Of a DNA stretch of 64,000 nucleotides, positions 1 to 7,466 are shown in pieces. The stretch comes from Gaiellasilicea sp963829845 (lineage in GTDB: Bacteria; Actinomycetota; Thermoleophilia; Gaiellales; Gaiellaceae), in NCBI GenBank assembly GCA_963829845.1, contig CAWHKD010000024.1, positions 1 to 64,000 on the forward strand, in the 5' to 3' direction. The first letter of the stretch is position 1; every line of letters starts with the position of its first letter. Under the pieces are notes generated by a model. That model saw nothing but the letters and a program-made list of their open reading frames with translations, had not been told where the DNA came from and did not search any database. The translations under genes were made by a program, and so were the position numbers.

Positions 1-59
1 GTGATCCAGATCGACGCGCACAAACCCCTGAAGCGGCCGCTCCGCGGCCGGTCGCCCCG

Positions 60-170
60 ATGATCCGGATCAATCCAACGCCTGCCGCGCAGGATCGCCA
101 TCCGCAGGAGCGGATGCCGATCGCGCACAAACCCCTAAAGCGGCCGCTCCGCGGCCGGTCGCCCCAATGA
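60..170 (+). CDS. possible small ORF in repeat copy 1
   Basis: An ATG-started frame of 36 codons begins MIRINPTPAAQ and ends in a basic stretch (HKPLKRPLRGR). Its stop TGA overlaps the ATG of the next copy in an ATGA arrangement. It has no recognisable domain. It may be a translated leader peptide coupled to tdk or only a by-product of the duplication. No clear Shine-Dalgarno sequence is seen. Confidence 0.25.
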   Translation: MIRINPTPAAQDRHPQERMPIAHKPLKRPLRGRSPQ

Positions 171-277
171 TCCGGATCAATCCGATGCTTGCCGCGCAGG
201 CTCGGCATCCGCAGAAGCGGATACCGAGCGCGCACAAACCCCTGAAGCGGCCGCTTCGCGGCCGGGCGCGTCGATGA
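167..277 (+). CDS. possible small ORF in repeat copy 2
   Basis: A second 36-codon frame begins MIRINPMLAAQ and ends in HKPLKRPLRGRARR. Its TGA overlaps the tdk ATG at 274, again as ATGA. It is a diverged copy of the preceding small ORF. The chain of ATGA overlaps is the only sign that translation could pass from one to the next. Function is unknown. Confidence 0.25.
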   Translation: MIRINPMLAAQARHPQKRIPSAHKPLKRPLRGRARR

Positions 278-873
278 TCCGGATCAACCCGAAGAGCGGC
301 GGCTGGCTCGAGGTCGTCTGCGGGCCAATGTTCAGCGGCAAGAGCGAGGAGATGATCCGCAGGCTGCGCCGCGCGGAGATCGCGGGGCAGCGCGTCGTCA
401 TCTTCAAGCCGCGCATCGACGACCGCTACGACGCGGCCGACGTCGTCAGCCACGCCGGCATCCGCATGCGCGCCGTCCCGGTCGACGGCGTCGCCGAGCT
501 GGCGGAGCGCGCGCGCGGCTTCGAGGTGGTCGGGGTCGACGAGGCGCAGTTCTTCGAGCACGAGCTCGTCGGCGCCGCGCTCTCGCTCGCCGACGCCGGC
601 GCCCGGGTGATCGCGGCCGGGCTCGACCAGGACTTCCGCCGCCTGCCGTTCGGGCCGATGCCGGAGCTGCTCGCGCACGCCGAGTTCGTCGACAAGCTCC
701 AGGCGGTCTGCCACCGCTGCGGCGGCGGCGCGACCACCACGCAGCGGCTCGTGGACGGGCGCCCCGCGCCCTACTCGGGCGCGACGATCGTCGTCGGCGC
801 GAACGAGCAGTACGAGGCGCGCTGCCGCGACTGCCACGAGGCCGGCGATGGCCTCGCGACAGTCGCGGCCTAA
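274..873 (+). CDS. tdk: thymidine kinase (type II)
   Basis: This cytoplasmic salvage enzyme transfers the ATP gamma-phosphate to thymidine, giving dTMP. The 199-aa product has the Walker A loop GPMFSGKS at residues 17-24, the family DEAQF motif at 89-93, and a lid/zinc region with paired cysteines at C146/C149 and C184/C187. Length fits bacterial type II kinases. The ATG overlaps the TGA of a small repeat-encoded frame, so expression may be coupled to the upstream repeat. It converges on the next gene with a gap of six bases. Confidence 0.95.
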   Translation: MIRINPKSGGWLEVVCGPMFSGKSEEMIRRLRRAEIAGQRVVIFKPRIDDRYDAADVVSHAGIRMRAVPVDGVAELAERARGFEVVGVDEAQFFEHELVGAALSLADAGARVIAAGLDQDFRRLPFGPMPELLAHAEFVDKLQAVCHRCGGGATTTQRLVDGRPAPYSGATIVVGANEQYEARCRDCHEAGDGLATVAA

Positions 874-879
874 GCGCCG

Positions 880-2082
880 CTAGCTCGACGGCACCGTCGC
901 GTCGATCCAGACAAGCCGGTGGTCCGAGGTCGGGAAGGGGAACGTCCCGACGATGCGGAAGAGCGGGTCGGTGTTGAGCGGCCAGAAGACCGCGCCGTCG
1001 ACGATCTGCATCGTCTTCCGCGGCAGCACGTAGTCGGCCCGCAGGTTGCCCGGCGCCGTGTCGGCGAAGTCGGCCGTGTCGAAGCGCGGGTCGGAGCGGT
1101 GGGTCAGGTTGGCCCCGCCCTGGAGGGCGCTCTGCTGCACGGCACCCGGACTCTCCGGGGTGAACTGCGTGTTCACGAGCGGATGCTCGAGCAGCAGCTG
1201 GATCGAGCCCGGGATGCTGTCGCCGTCGAGTGGATCCGAGTTCTGGTCGCCGGCGATCACGAAGAGCGAACCCGGCGGGAGGCCGCCCGTTCCGCCGGCG
1301 TCGTCGTAGATGTAGCCGGACTTCCCGGGAGAGATGTAGTCGGCCCAGAGGCGGATCTCGTCGAAGTTCCGGGTTCCGTTCCGGTCCTCAGGCCCGTCGA
1401 ACACGGGCGGCGTCGGATGGCTGGTGAGGAAGTGGACGACCTTGCCGCCGACGAGGACGGGCAGATCCCAGTGGCTCTTCGAGGAGAGCCGGAACACGTT
1501 CAGCTCTGCGGGCGAGTACCAGTCGGCCGGCGCCGGCGTCGCGGGATCGTCCGGGAGGAGTCCGCCGGGCATGTCCTTCCAGAGGAACTTCTGGAACGTT
1601 CGGATGCCGGTCGGGTCGATCGGATACATCGAGTAGACCGCCATCCCGAACTGACCCGGGAAGAAGCCGAAGCCGAAGGCGTCGTCGGGCCCGCCGACAA
1701 CGCCGTTGTTGTTCAGGTCGAAACCGGACGGGATGCCGGTGTTCGACTCGGCCGCGAAGCGATACGGGTAGAAGATCGGCGCGGCGCCGTTCTGAGCGAT
1801 CGAGAGATAGTTGTCCTGGAACAGGCGAAGGGCGTTGCCCGCCGCGTCGAAGTCGAACTCGTTGATCAGCAGCACGTCCGGCCGGACCCGCTGGATCGTC
1901 TCGGCCGCGTTCTTCGCCTGCACGTTGTTGGGCGTCGAGATGTCCGAGACGAACTGGCCGGCAAAGTTGCGGTTGAGCGACGCGTTGAACGTCGCGAAGC
2001 GAACGTCGGCGTTCGGCGGCGTCGCCGCGGCCGCCGGTGCGAGCGACAGCGCCGCGAGCACCGTGAGCACGAACCTGCGCAT
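880..2082 (-). CDS. secreted endonuclease/exonuclease/phosphatase-fold protein
   Basis: The 400-aa product starts with a clear signal peptide (MRRFVLTVLAALSLAPAAAA) and carries hallmarks of the metal-dependent DNase I-like phosphoesterase fold: an early N-E pair (INEFDFD), AGDQNSDP in the middle and a C-terminal SDHRLVW. It is probably an exported nuclease or phosphodiesterase; the substrate cannot be read from sequence. I chose the ATG at 2082, not the upstream in-frame ATG at 2118, because a GGGGAGG Shine-Dalgarno sequence lies about 8 nt before it and the signal peptide begins there. Confidence 0.8.
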   Translation of the reverse strand: MRRFVLTVLAALSLAPAAAATPPNADVRFATFNASLNRNFAGQFVSDISTPNNVQAKNAAETIQRVRPDVLLINEFDFDAAGNALRLFQDNYLSIAQNGAAPIFYPYRFAAESNTGIPSGFDLNNNGVVGGPDDAFGFGFFPGQFGMAVYSMYPIDPTGIRTFQKFLWKDMPGGLLPDDPATPAPADWYSPAELNVFRLSSKSHWDLPVLVGGKVVHFLTSHPTPPVFDGPEDRNGTRNFDEIRLWADYISPGKSGYIYDDAGGTGGLPPGSLFVIAGDQNSDPLDGDSIPGSIQLLLEHPLVNTQFTPESPGAVQQSALQGGANLTHRSDPRFDTADFADTAPGNLRADYVLPRKTMQIVDGAVFWPLNTDPLFRIVGTFPFPTSDHRLVWIDATVPSS

Positions 2083-2104
2083 CCTCTTCCCTCCCCTAGA
2101 AGTT

Positions 2105-2135
2105 GTCGGGGCGGGCATACCACACCCGCCCCGAC
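2105..2135 (-). terminator. hairpin terminator of the osmoprotectant operon
   Basis: A perfect 11-bp inverted repeat (GTCGGGGCGGG and CCCGCCCCGAC) with a 9-nt loop lies just after the stop of the substrate-binding protein gene. The following bases on that strand (AACTTCT) are only weakly T-rich, so this is a strong hairpin with a poor U tract. Confidence 0.65.
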
Positions 2136-2146
2136 CACGAGAGCAC

Positions 2147-3061
2147 CTAGCTGAGCTTGTTGGCCTTGAGGAAGGCCCTGGCCACCGAAGCGGCCGACTT
2201 CTTGTCGAGCGCGACCGCCTTGTTCATCGCGATCATCGCGCGGAGCGTCAGCAGCGCGCTGACCTTGTTGACCGTCGAGGTGAAGCTGGAGCCGTTCTCG
2301 GACACAAGCGTCTTGCTCAGAACGGGCGCGACGTGCTGGAATCCGAACATGTTCCGCGGCTCGCTGAGCACCACATACTTCGTCGAGATCAGCTGAGGAT
2401 CAGTGCTGAAGATCGCAGCAGCGAGCACCTTCTTCTGGGTGAGCAGCGTGTAGGCGCTGATCCCCGCCAAAGGCGTGAAGTCGAACTTCACTCCGTAAAG
2501 CCTCGAGAGGCTCGGCGCCCAGCGCGTCTCGAACTGAGGGAAGCCGGCGAGCGTCAGATTGGGAACCTTCTTCAGGTCTCCGACCGTCTTCAGCCCGTAC
2601 TGGGTGGCGGTCGTCCGCAGCACCGCGATCGCGTCGCGATCCTGGAACGGCGTCTGTCGCAGCAGCGTCTGGCCACGGCGCCCATACAGCTGCTTGGCGA
2701 CGTTGTAAGTGGCGAGTGCCGTCTTCGGTAGCGACTTCCGCTTGAACGTGACCGAGAGCATGATCCCGGTGTACTCGGGATAGAAGGTGACGCGGTTGCT
2801 GCGCAACGACGCGTCGATCAGCTCCGTCGAGCCGATGTTCTCCTTGTACTGCACCCTGAACCCCTTCGCCTCCAGGGCCTGCTTGTAGAGCTGCCCCAGC
2901 ACGTATTGCTCGGGGAAGTCCTTCGTCCCGATGATGATCGGTGTCGCCTGCCCCTTGTCGAGCGCGGCCGTTGCCGCGGCGGCTCCCCCGAGCACGATGG
3001 CGACTCCGAGGGCGATCGCGAAGGCCGCCTTGGCGGCCCGACGATTGTGTTTCCTGATCAC
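2147..3061 (-). CDS. opuCC: glycine betaine/choline-type ABC transporter substrate-binding protein
   Basis: This is the extracytoplasmic receptor of an osmoprotectant importer. The 304-aa product has an N-terminal hydrophobic signal sequence (about residues 9-33) and then the OpuAC/ProX-like type II binding-protein fold, opening with IIIGTKDFPEQYVLGQLY and containing NIGSTELIDASL and FYPEYTG, typical of OpuCC/OsmF proteins. There is no obvious lipobox cysteine, so it may be held by an uncleaved signal. The start is GTG with an AGGAGG Shine-Dalgarno sequence about 8 nt upstream. It is the last gene of the operon. The exact ligand (betaine, choline, carnitine) is unknown. Confidence 0.85.
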   Translation of the reverse strand: MIRKHNRRAAKAAFAIALGVAIVLGGAAAATAALDKGQATPIIIGTKDFPEQYVLGQLYKQALEAKGFRVQYKENIGSTELIDASLRSNRVTFYPEYTGIMLSVTFKRKSLPKTALATYNVAKQLYGRRGQTLLRQTPFQDRDAIAVLRTTATQYGLKTVGDLKKVPNLTLAGFPQFETRWAPSLSRLYGVKFDFTPLAGISAYTLLTQKKVLAAAIFSTDPQLISTKYVVLSEPRNMFGFQHVAPVLSKTLVSENGSSFTSTVNKVSALLTLRAMIAMNKAVALDKKSAASVARAFLKANKLS

Positions 3062-3091
3062 TGCACCTACCTCCTGTCGCGGTTCACCCGG

Positions 3092-3790
3092 TTAGACGAC
3101 CGGGCGCACATCCGGTTCGAACGTCGGAACTTCTTCTTTCAATCCTGCGGGCGTCAGCCACCGTTGCAGGACGCCGAGCCCCGCGTCGGCGGCAAGCGCG
3201 AGCAGCGAGACGCAAATGGCGGCGGCCACGAGTCCTTCGACGTCGTACGCAGCCTGGTTCACGAGGATCTCGCCGAGGCCGCTGCCGCCTGCGATCGCGG
3301 CGATCGTGGCGGTCGCGACGACGAAGACAGCTGCGGTGCGGATCCCGACGAAGAGCAGCGGCAGAGCGAGCGGCAGCTCGACGCGCCACAGCACCTGGGA
3401 GGGCGTCATCCCCATCCCCTTCGCGGCCTCGACCGCGTCCCGGTCGACCTCGTCGACGGCGACGTACGCGTTGGTCAGGATCGGTGGCACGGCGAGCACC
3501 ACGAGCGCGAGCATGACGGTCGTGAAGCCGATGCCGAGGAAGATGAAGCCGACCGCGATCACGACGAGGGTCGGCAGTGCCCGGCCGATGTTCGCGACGT
3601 TGACCGCCACCAGCGAGCCGCGATGGAGGTGGCCGAGAGCGATGCCGAGCGGGACGGCGATCGCGATCGCAACGAGCAGCGCCGCCGCCGAGAGGACGAT
3701 GTGCTCCAACGTCTTCTCGAGCAACAGGTCACGCTCGTCGACCATGAACCGGACGCTGTCGACGAAGACGTTGAGCGCTGCAACGATCAC
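3092..3790 (-). CDS. opuCD: osmoprotectant ABC transporter permease
   Basis: The 232-aa membrane subunit has about five or six transmembrane helices and the EAA loop (EAAKGMGMTPSQVLWRVELP) that docks on the ATPase. Its start is GTG at 3790: a GGAGG lies 5 nt upstream and the GTG overlaps the stop of the preceding permease (GTGA). An in-frame start at 3814 would overlap 28 bases and has no such signal. It pairs with the upstream permease to form the channel. Confidence 0.85.
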   Translation of the reverse strand: MIVAALNVFVDSVRFMVDERDLLLEKTLEHIVLSAAALLVAIAIAVPLGIALGHLHRGSLVAVNVANIGRALPTLVVIAVGFIFLGIGFTTVMLALVVLAVPPILTNAYVAVDEVDRDAVEAAKGMGMTPSQVLWRVELPLALPLLFVGIRTAAVFVVATATIAAIAGGSGLGEILVNQAAYDVEGLVAAAICVSLLALAADAGLGVLQRWLTPAGLKEEVPTFEPDVRPVV

Positions 3791-4494
3791 GTCACCCTCC
3801 TGGCCGAGGCCCACGGCGTCACCGCCCGCTGTGCGAGTACGAGCAGAACGTCGGCGAGGATCGCGAGGCCGACCGCCAGGGCACCGGCAGCGATGATCTC
3901 CGTCCGGAAGTCGAGCCGGAGTGCGCCGAGAATCGGACCGCCGAGCCCCTCGGAGACGACGAACGCGGCCACGGTCGCGAGGGCGATGGTCGAAACGACG
4001 GCGATGCGCAACCCGGCCACGATCGCCGGCAGCGCCAGGGGCAACTCGACGCGCCAGAGCATCTGGTTCCGCGTCAGCCCCATCCCGCGCGCGGCCTCGA
4101 GCACCTCCGGCGGCGCCGAGCGGAGCCCGGCGAGGTTGTTGCGGAAGAGGATCAGGAGCGTGTAGCCCACGAGCGCGATCTCGACCGTCGTCACGGTCAG
4201 CCCCGTGACCGGCACGAGCAGCTGGAAGAGCGCGAGGCTCGGAATCGTGTAGATCACGGCCGACAGGAACGCGACCGGCCGCTCGACGTGGCGGAAGCGG
4301 TGGGCCAGGAGCGCCGCGACCAGCGAGAGCGCGAAGCCGACGCCGACCGCGATCACGGTCAGCTTGATGTGCTCGACGAGCGCCGGCTGGAGCACCGGGT
4401 CCCAGTTCTCGCGCACCCAGTCGGTGCAGAAGAGCCGGTTCTCGGCGACACAGTCGCTCGCCTCGCCGAAGTCGGGGATGACGGGCTCGGCCAC
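3787..4494 (-). CDS. opuCB: osmoprotectant ABC transporter permease
   Basis: This second membrane subunit (235 aa) also has an EAA loop, EAARGMGLTRNQMLWRVELP. The N-terminal 30 residues are polar and acidic (VIPDFGEASDCVAENRLFC) and precede the first membrane helix, as in several OpuC/OsmW permeases. The GTG start overlaps the last base of the ATPase stop (TAGTG), which indicates translational coupling. Two non-identical permeases in one operon point to a heterodimeric channel. Confidence 0.85.
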   Translation of the reverse strand: MAEPVIPDFGEASDCVAENRLFCTDWVRENWDPVLQPALVEHIKLTVIAVGVGFALSLVAALLAHRFRHVERPVAFLSAVIYTIPSLALFQLLVPVTGLTVTTVEIALVGYTLLILFRNNLAGLRSAPPEVLEAARGMGLTRNQMLWRVELPLALPAIVAGLRIAVVSTIALATVAAFVVSEGLGGPILGALRLDFRTEIIAAGALAVGLAILADVLLVLAQRAVTPWASARRVT

Positions 4495-5456
4495 TACCGC
4501 AACAGTTCCGTCAGCCGGTCGAGCGTCAGCTGCTTCCGCGTCCCGTCGCCGGACTCGACGACGACCGCGCGGGCGCCGTCGGTCAGCATCGCGGAGAGCG
4601 CGTCGCGGAGGGTCGTATTGCCGTCGAGCAGCGGCCCGACCGCGCCGTTCGCGGGCTCGAGCTCGACCTCGTCGAGCTTGGTGAGCGAGAGCCGCTTCAG
4701 GCCGCGGTCGGCGCCGACGAAGCGGGCGACGAAGTCGTCCGCCGGGTGGGCGAGCAGCTGCTCGGGCGTGTCGTACTGGGCGAGGACGCCGCCCTCGCGC
4801 AGAATCGCGATCCGGTCGCCGACGAGGATCGCCTCGTCGATGTCGTGGGTGACGAAGATGATCGTCTTGCGCAGCTCCTGGTGGATCCGGAGCAGCTCGT
4901 TCTGGAGCCTCGTCCGCGTGATCGGGTCCAGAGCGCCGAAAGGCTCGTCCATCAGCATCAGCGGCGGGTCGGCGGCGAGGGCGCGCGCCAGCCCGACCCG
5001 CTGGCGCTCGCCGCCGGAGAGCTGAGAGGCGTACCGGGAGCGGTAATCGCGCGCGGGCAGGTCGACGAGGTCGAGCAACTCGTCTGTGCGCTCGTCCGTG
5101 TCGCGCTTCGACCAGCCGAGCAGCTTCGGTACGGTGGCCACGTTCTCGGCGACGGTCATGTGGGGGAAGAGGCCGACCTGCTGGATCACATAGCCGATCC
5201 CCCGGCGCAGGGTCGTCTCGTCGAGCGCCTGAACGCTCGTGCCGTCGACGCGGATATCGCCTGAGGTGAGCTCGACGAGCCGGTTGACGAGCTTCATCGC
5301 CGTCGTCTTGCCGCCGCCGGAAGGGCCGACCAGGCAGCAGACCTCGCCGGCCGGAATCGTCATCGAGAGGTCGTCGACCGCCGGTGCGGCGCGGCCGGGG
5401 TACCGCTTGGTCGCGTGATCGAAGACGATCTCGACCGCTTGACGCGGAGCCCTCAC
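4494..5456 (-). CDS. opuCA: osmoprotectant ABC transporter ATP-binding protein
   Basis: The 320-aa ATPase energises import. It has Walker A GPSGGGKTT (44-52), a Q-loop region (VIQQVGLFPH), the signature LSGGERQRVGLARA and Walker B LMLMDEPFG. The last 80 residues look like a single degenerate CBS-type module (TTLRDALSAMLTDGARAVVV). OpuCA-type ATPases use such tails to sense ionic strength. It is the first gene of the operon. A TAGGCT hexamer 7 nt before its GTG suggests a leaderless transcript, in a 35-bp region shared with the divergent DMT gene. Confidence 0.9.
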   Translation of the reverse strand: MRAPRQAVEIVFDHATKRYPGRAAPAVDDLSMTIPAGEVCCLVGPSGGGKTTAMKLVNRLVELTSGDIRVDGTSVQALDETTLRRGIGYVIQQVGLFPHMTVAENVATVPKLLGWSKRDTDERTDELLDLVDLPARDYRSRYASQLSGGERQRVGLARALAADPPLMLMDEPFGALDPITRTRLQNELLRIHQELRKTIIFVTHDIDEAILVGDRIAILREGGVLAQYDTPEQLLAHPADDFVARFVGADRGLKRLSLTKLDEVELEPANGAVGPLLDGNTTLRDALSAMLTDGARAVVVESGDGTRKQLTLDRLTELLR

Positions 5457-5463
5457 CGATCGA

Positions 5464-5483
5464 AGCCTAGACGCTGGTAGCTT
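5464..5483. promoter_or_regulatory. divergent -10 elements for opuCA (-) and the DMT transporter (+)
   Basis: On the minus strand TAGGCT (5469-5464) lies 7 nt before the GTG at 5456. On the plus strand TAGCTT (5478-5483) lies 8 nt before the GTG at 5492. Both match a TAnnnT -10 at leaderless spacing. Confidence 0.5.
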
Positions 5484-5491
5484 CGCCGGGA

Positions 5492-6439
5492 GTGGCCGAC
5501 GTCGCCTACATCCCCGGCGAGGCCGGCCGCGAGCGGCGACCCGCGATCGGCTACGCGATGATCATCTCGGCGGCCCTCCTCTTCGCCCTGAACGGGACGG
5601 TCTCGAAGGTCGTCCTGCAGTCCGGGATCTCTTCGCTCGAGCTGACACAGGTGCGTGCCACCGGTGCGTTCCTCGGCTTCGCGCTCGTGCTCGTACTGAC
5701 CCGCCGCGAGAGCCTCCGGCTGACCCGCCGCGAGGTGCCGTATCTGATCGTCTTCGGGATCGCGGGCGTCGCGCTCGTGCAGTGGCTCTACTTCGTCTCG
5801 ATCGGGCGGCTGCCGATCGGGATCGCGCTCCTGATCGAGTACATCGCACCGATCCTGATCGCGCTGTGGGCCTGGTCGGTGTTCAAGGAGCCGATTCGGC
5901 GTCGAATCTGGGTTGCGCTCGTGCTCGCCGTCGTCGGCCTCGCGGTCGTGGTCGAGGTCTGGAGCGGGCTGACGCTGGACGGGCTCGGGGTAACGGCGGC
6001 GCTGTCGGCCGCCGTTGCGTACATGGTGTACGTGCTGATGGCCGAGCGCGCGGTCAGGTGGCGCGACCCCGCTTCGCTGACGGCGTACGGCTTCTTGTTC
6101 GCGGCGCTCTTCTGGGCAGCTGTGCAGCCGGTCTGGCGCTTTCCGGCCGGACGGCTCGACGACGACGTCTCGCTGCTCGGCAACCTCGAGCGCTTCTCGC
6201 TGCCGGTCTGGCTGCTGCTGCTCTACATCGTCTTCGCGGGGACGATGATCACCTTTCTCCTCGTCGCCGCGGCGCTCCGCCACATCTCGGCGACGCGCGT
6301 CGGGATCGTGGCAATGCTCGAGCCCGTGGCGGCGAGCGCCGTCGCCTTCGTCTGGCTCGGCGAGTCGTTCGGAGCGGCGCAGCTCCTGGGCGGCACCGTC
6401 GTGCTGGCCGCGATTCTCCTCGCCCAGACGGCCCGTTGA
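5492..6439 (+). CDS. EamA/DMT-superfamily transporter
   Basis: The 315-aa integral membrane protein has ten predicted helices in two EamA repeats (about 20-150 and 165-312). The first opens AMIISAALLFALNGTVSKVV and the second ends with the usual LEPVAASAVAFVWLGE. Such proteins export small metabolites or amino acids; the substrate is unknown. It is transcribed alone, divergently from the osmoprotectant operon. The start is GTG with no strong Shine-Dalgarno sequence. Confidence 0.85.
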   Translation: MADVAYIPGEAGRERRPAIGYAMIISAALLFALNGTVSKVVLQSGISSLELTQVRATGAFLGFALVLVLTRRESLRLTRREVPYLIVFGIAGVALVQWLYFVSIGRLPIGIALLIEYIAPILIALWAWSVFKEPIRRRIWVALVLAVVGLAVVVEVWSGLTLDGLGVTAALSAAVAYMVYVLMAERAVRWRDPASLTAYGFLFAALFWAAVQPVWRFPAGRLDDDVSLLGNLERFSLPVWLLLLYIVFAGTMITFLLVAAALRHISATRVGIVAMLEPVAASAVAFVWLGESFGAAQLLGGTVVLAAILLAQTAR

Positions 6440-6515
6440 GCCGCACACACTTTCCTTACGTTCTATCCCCCAAAAGGGTGAGGCCGCCGTCCGGCTCGTT
6501 CGTCACTCTCCCGCC

Positions 6516-7007
6516 TTGCCGCAGGTTTGGAGCCCCATCCGCACAGCGGCGTGCGTTCTGTTCGCCTTTGCCGCCGTCGCCCCCGTGGCCGGTGCCGGGA
6601 ACGAGGCGACCTCGCTGAACCAGACTGAGCGCTCGCTCCTCAGCGTCGTCAACGAGGTTCGCGGCAACCACGGCCTCCGACCGCTGAAGGTCGACCCTGC
6701 CCTCGCCCGTGTCGCGCGCTCCTATACCGCGACCATGCTTCGCACCGGTGTCTTCGCGCACGGCGACATGTTCGGACGGCTCAGCCGCTCCGGTGCGGCC
6801 GGCCCGACGTACGGCGAGAACCTCGCCTGGGGGACCGGCCCGTACGCGACCGCCCGCCAGATCGTCCGCAGCTGGATGGGCAGTCCCGGCCACCGCGCCA
6901 ACCTGCTCCGCCCTGGCTGGACCCGGATCGGCCTCGGCGCGCTCACGGGCACCTTCGCCGGGTATCGCGGCGCGACCGTGTTCACCGCGGACTTCGCCGG
7001 CCGCTAG
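6516..7007 (+). CDS. secreted CAP/SCP-domain protein
   Basis: The 163-aa protein has a short signal peptide (about residues 9-27) and one CAP domain with the motifs GENLAWG and GHRANLL and histidines at the usual places (FAHGDM, GHRANL). Bacterial members (YkwD-like) are extracellular and of uncertain biochemical role. The only sensible start is TTG at 6516, because the signal peptide begins soon after. Its stop and that of the convergent response regulator share one CTAG. Confidence 0.75.
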   Translation: MPQVWSPIRTAACVLFAFAAVAPVAGAGNEATSLNQTERSLLSVVNEVRGNHGLRPLKVDPALARVARSYTATMLRTGVFAHGDMFGRLSRSGAAGPTYGENLAWGTGPYATARQIVRSWMGSPGHRANLLRPGWTRIGLGALTGTFAGYRGATVFTADFAGR

Positions 7008-7441
7008 GTCTCCGCCATCAGGCCGCGGAGCTCGGTCAGCTTCTCGCGGCGGAGCTCGTCGCGCTCGCCGCGCTCGAGTCTGTCCAGCAGAGCGCGCACG
7101 AGAGGCGCCAGCTCGACGGGGTTGAACGGCTTCGTGATGTATTCGACGCCGCCGATGTCGAGCCCCCTCGCCCGGTCGCGGAACTCTGCGCGCGCGGTCA
7201 GGAAGATGATCGGGATGTCGGCAGTGCGCTCGTCCTCGAGCAGAGCCTCGGCGACACCCCAGCCGTCCAGGCCGGGCATCATCACATCGAGGAGGATCAC
7301 GTCGGGGCTCTCGCTCCGCGCCGCGTCGAGTCCCGAGGGACCGTCGCCCGCCTCGAGCACGGGCATCCCTTCCGCCTCCAGATTGACGCGACAGAGCAGC
7401 CTGATCGGAGCCTCGTCGTCGATCACGAGCACCGTGGTCAT
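7004..7441 (-). CDS. response regulator, receiver domain only
   Basis: The 145-aa protein is a single CheY-like receiver with acidic pocket D8/D9, phosphoacceptor D52 (ILLDVMMPG), switch T82 and conserved K104 (ITKPF). There is no output domain; the last 25 residues form a charged helix. It lies 25 nt after the histidine kinase gene and is surely its partner, acting by protein contact or phosphorelay rather than by DNA binding. Confidence 0.9.
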   Translation of the reverse strand: MTTVLVIDDEAPIRLLCRVNLEAEGMPVLEAGDGPSGLDAARSESPDVILLDVMMPGLDGWGVAEALLEDERTADIPIIFLTARAEFRDRARGLDIGGVEYITKPFNPVELAPLVRALLDRLERGERDELRREKLTELRGLMAET

Positions 7442-7466
7442 GTGCCTCGCCTGTTACCCAGCGGTG

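Larger units (their letters stand above)
15..294. repeat. 107-bp tandem repeat (about 2.6 copies) upstream of tdk
   Basis: Copies begin at 15, 122 and 229, each with the same opening CGCGCACAAACCCCT, and the spacing is exactly 107 bp. By eye the first two copies are about 90 percent identical. The third runs into the tdk start, so the first codons of tdk (ATGATCCGGATCAA) also occur at 60 and 167. Each copy holds a 7-bp hairpin (CGGCCGC, loop TCC, GCGGCCG) and the palindrome GATCCGGATC. Position 1 looks like a shortened further copy that begins GTGATCCAGATC. The repeat may be a local duplication or a regulatory array. Confidence 0.9.

Noticed and set aside
1..294. CRISPR array
   Set aside because: The 107-bp units are contiguous near-identical tandem copies with no distinct short repeat plus unique spacers.
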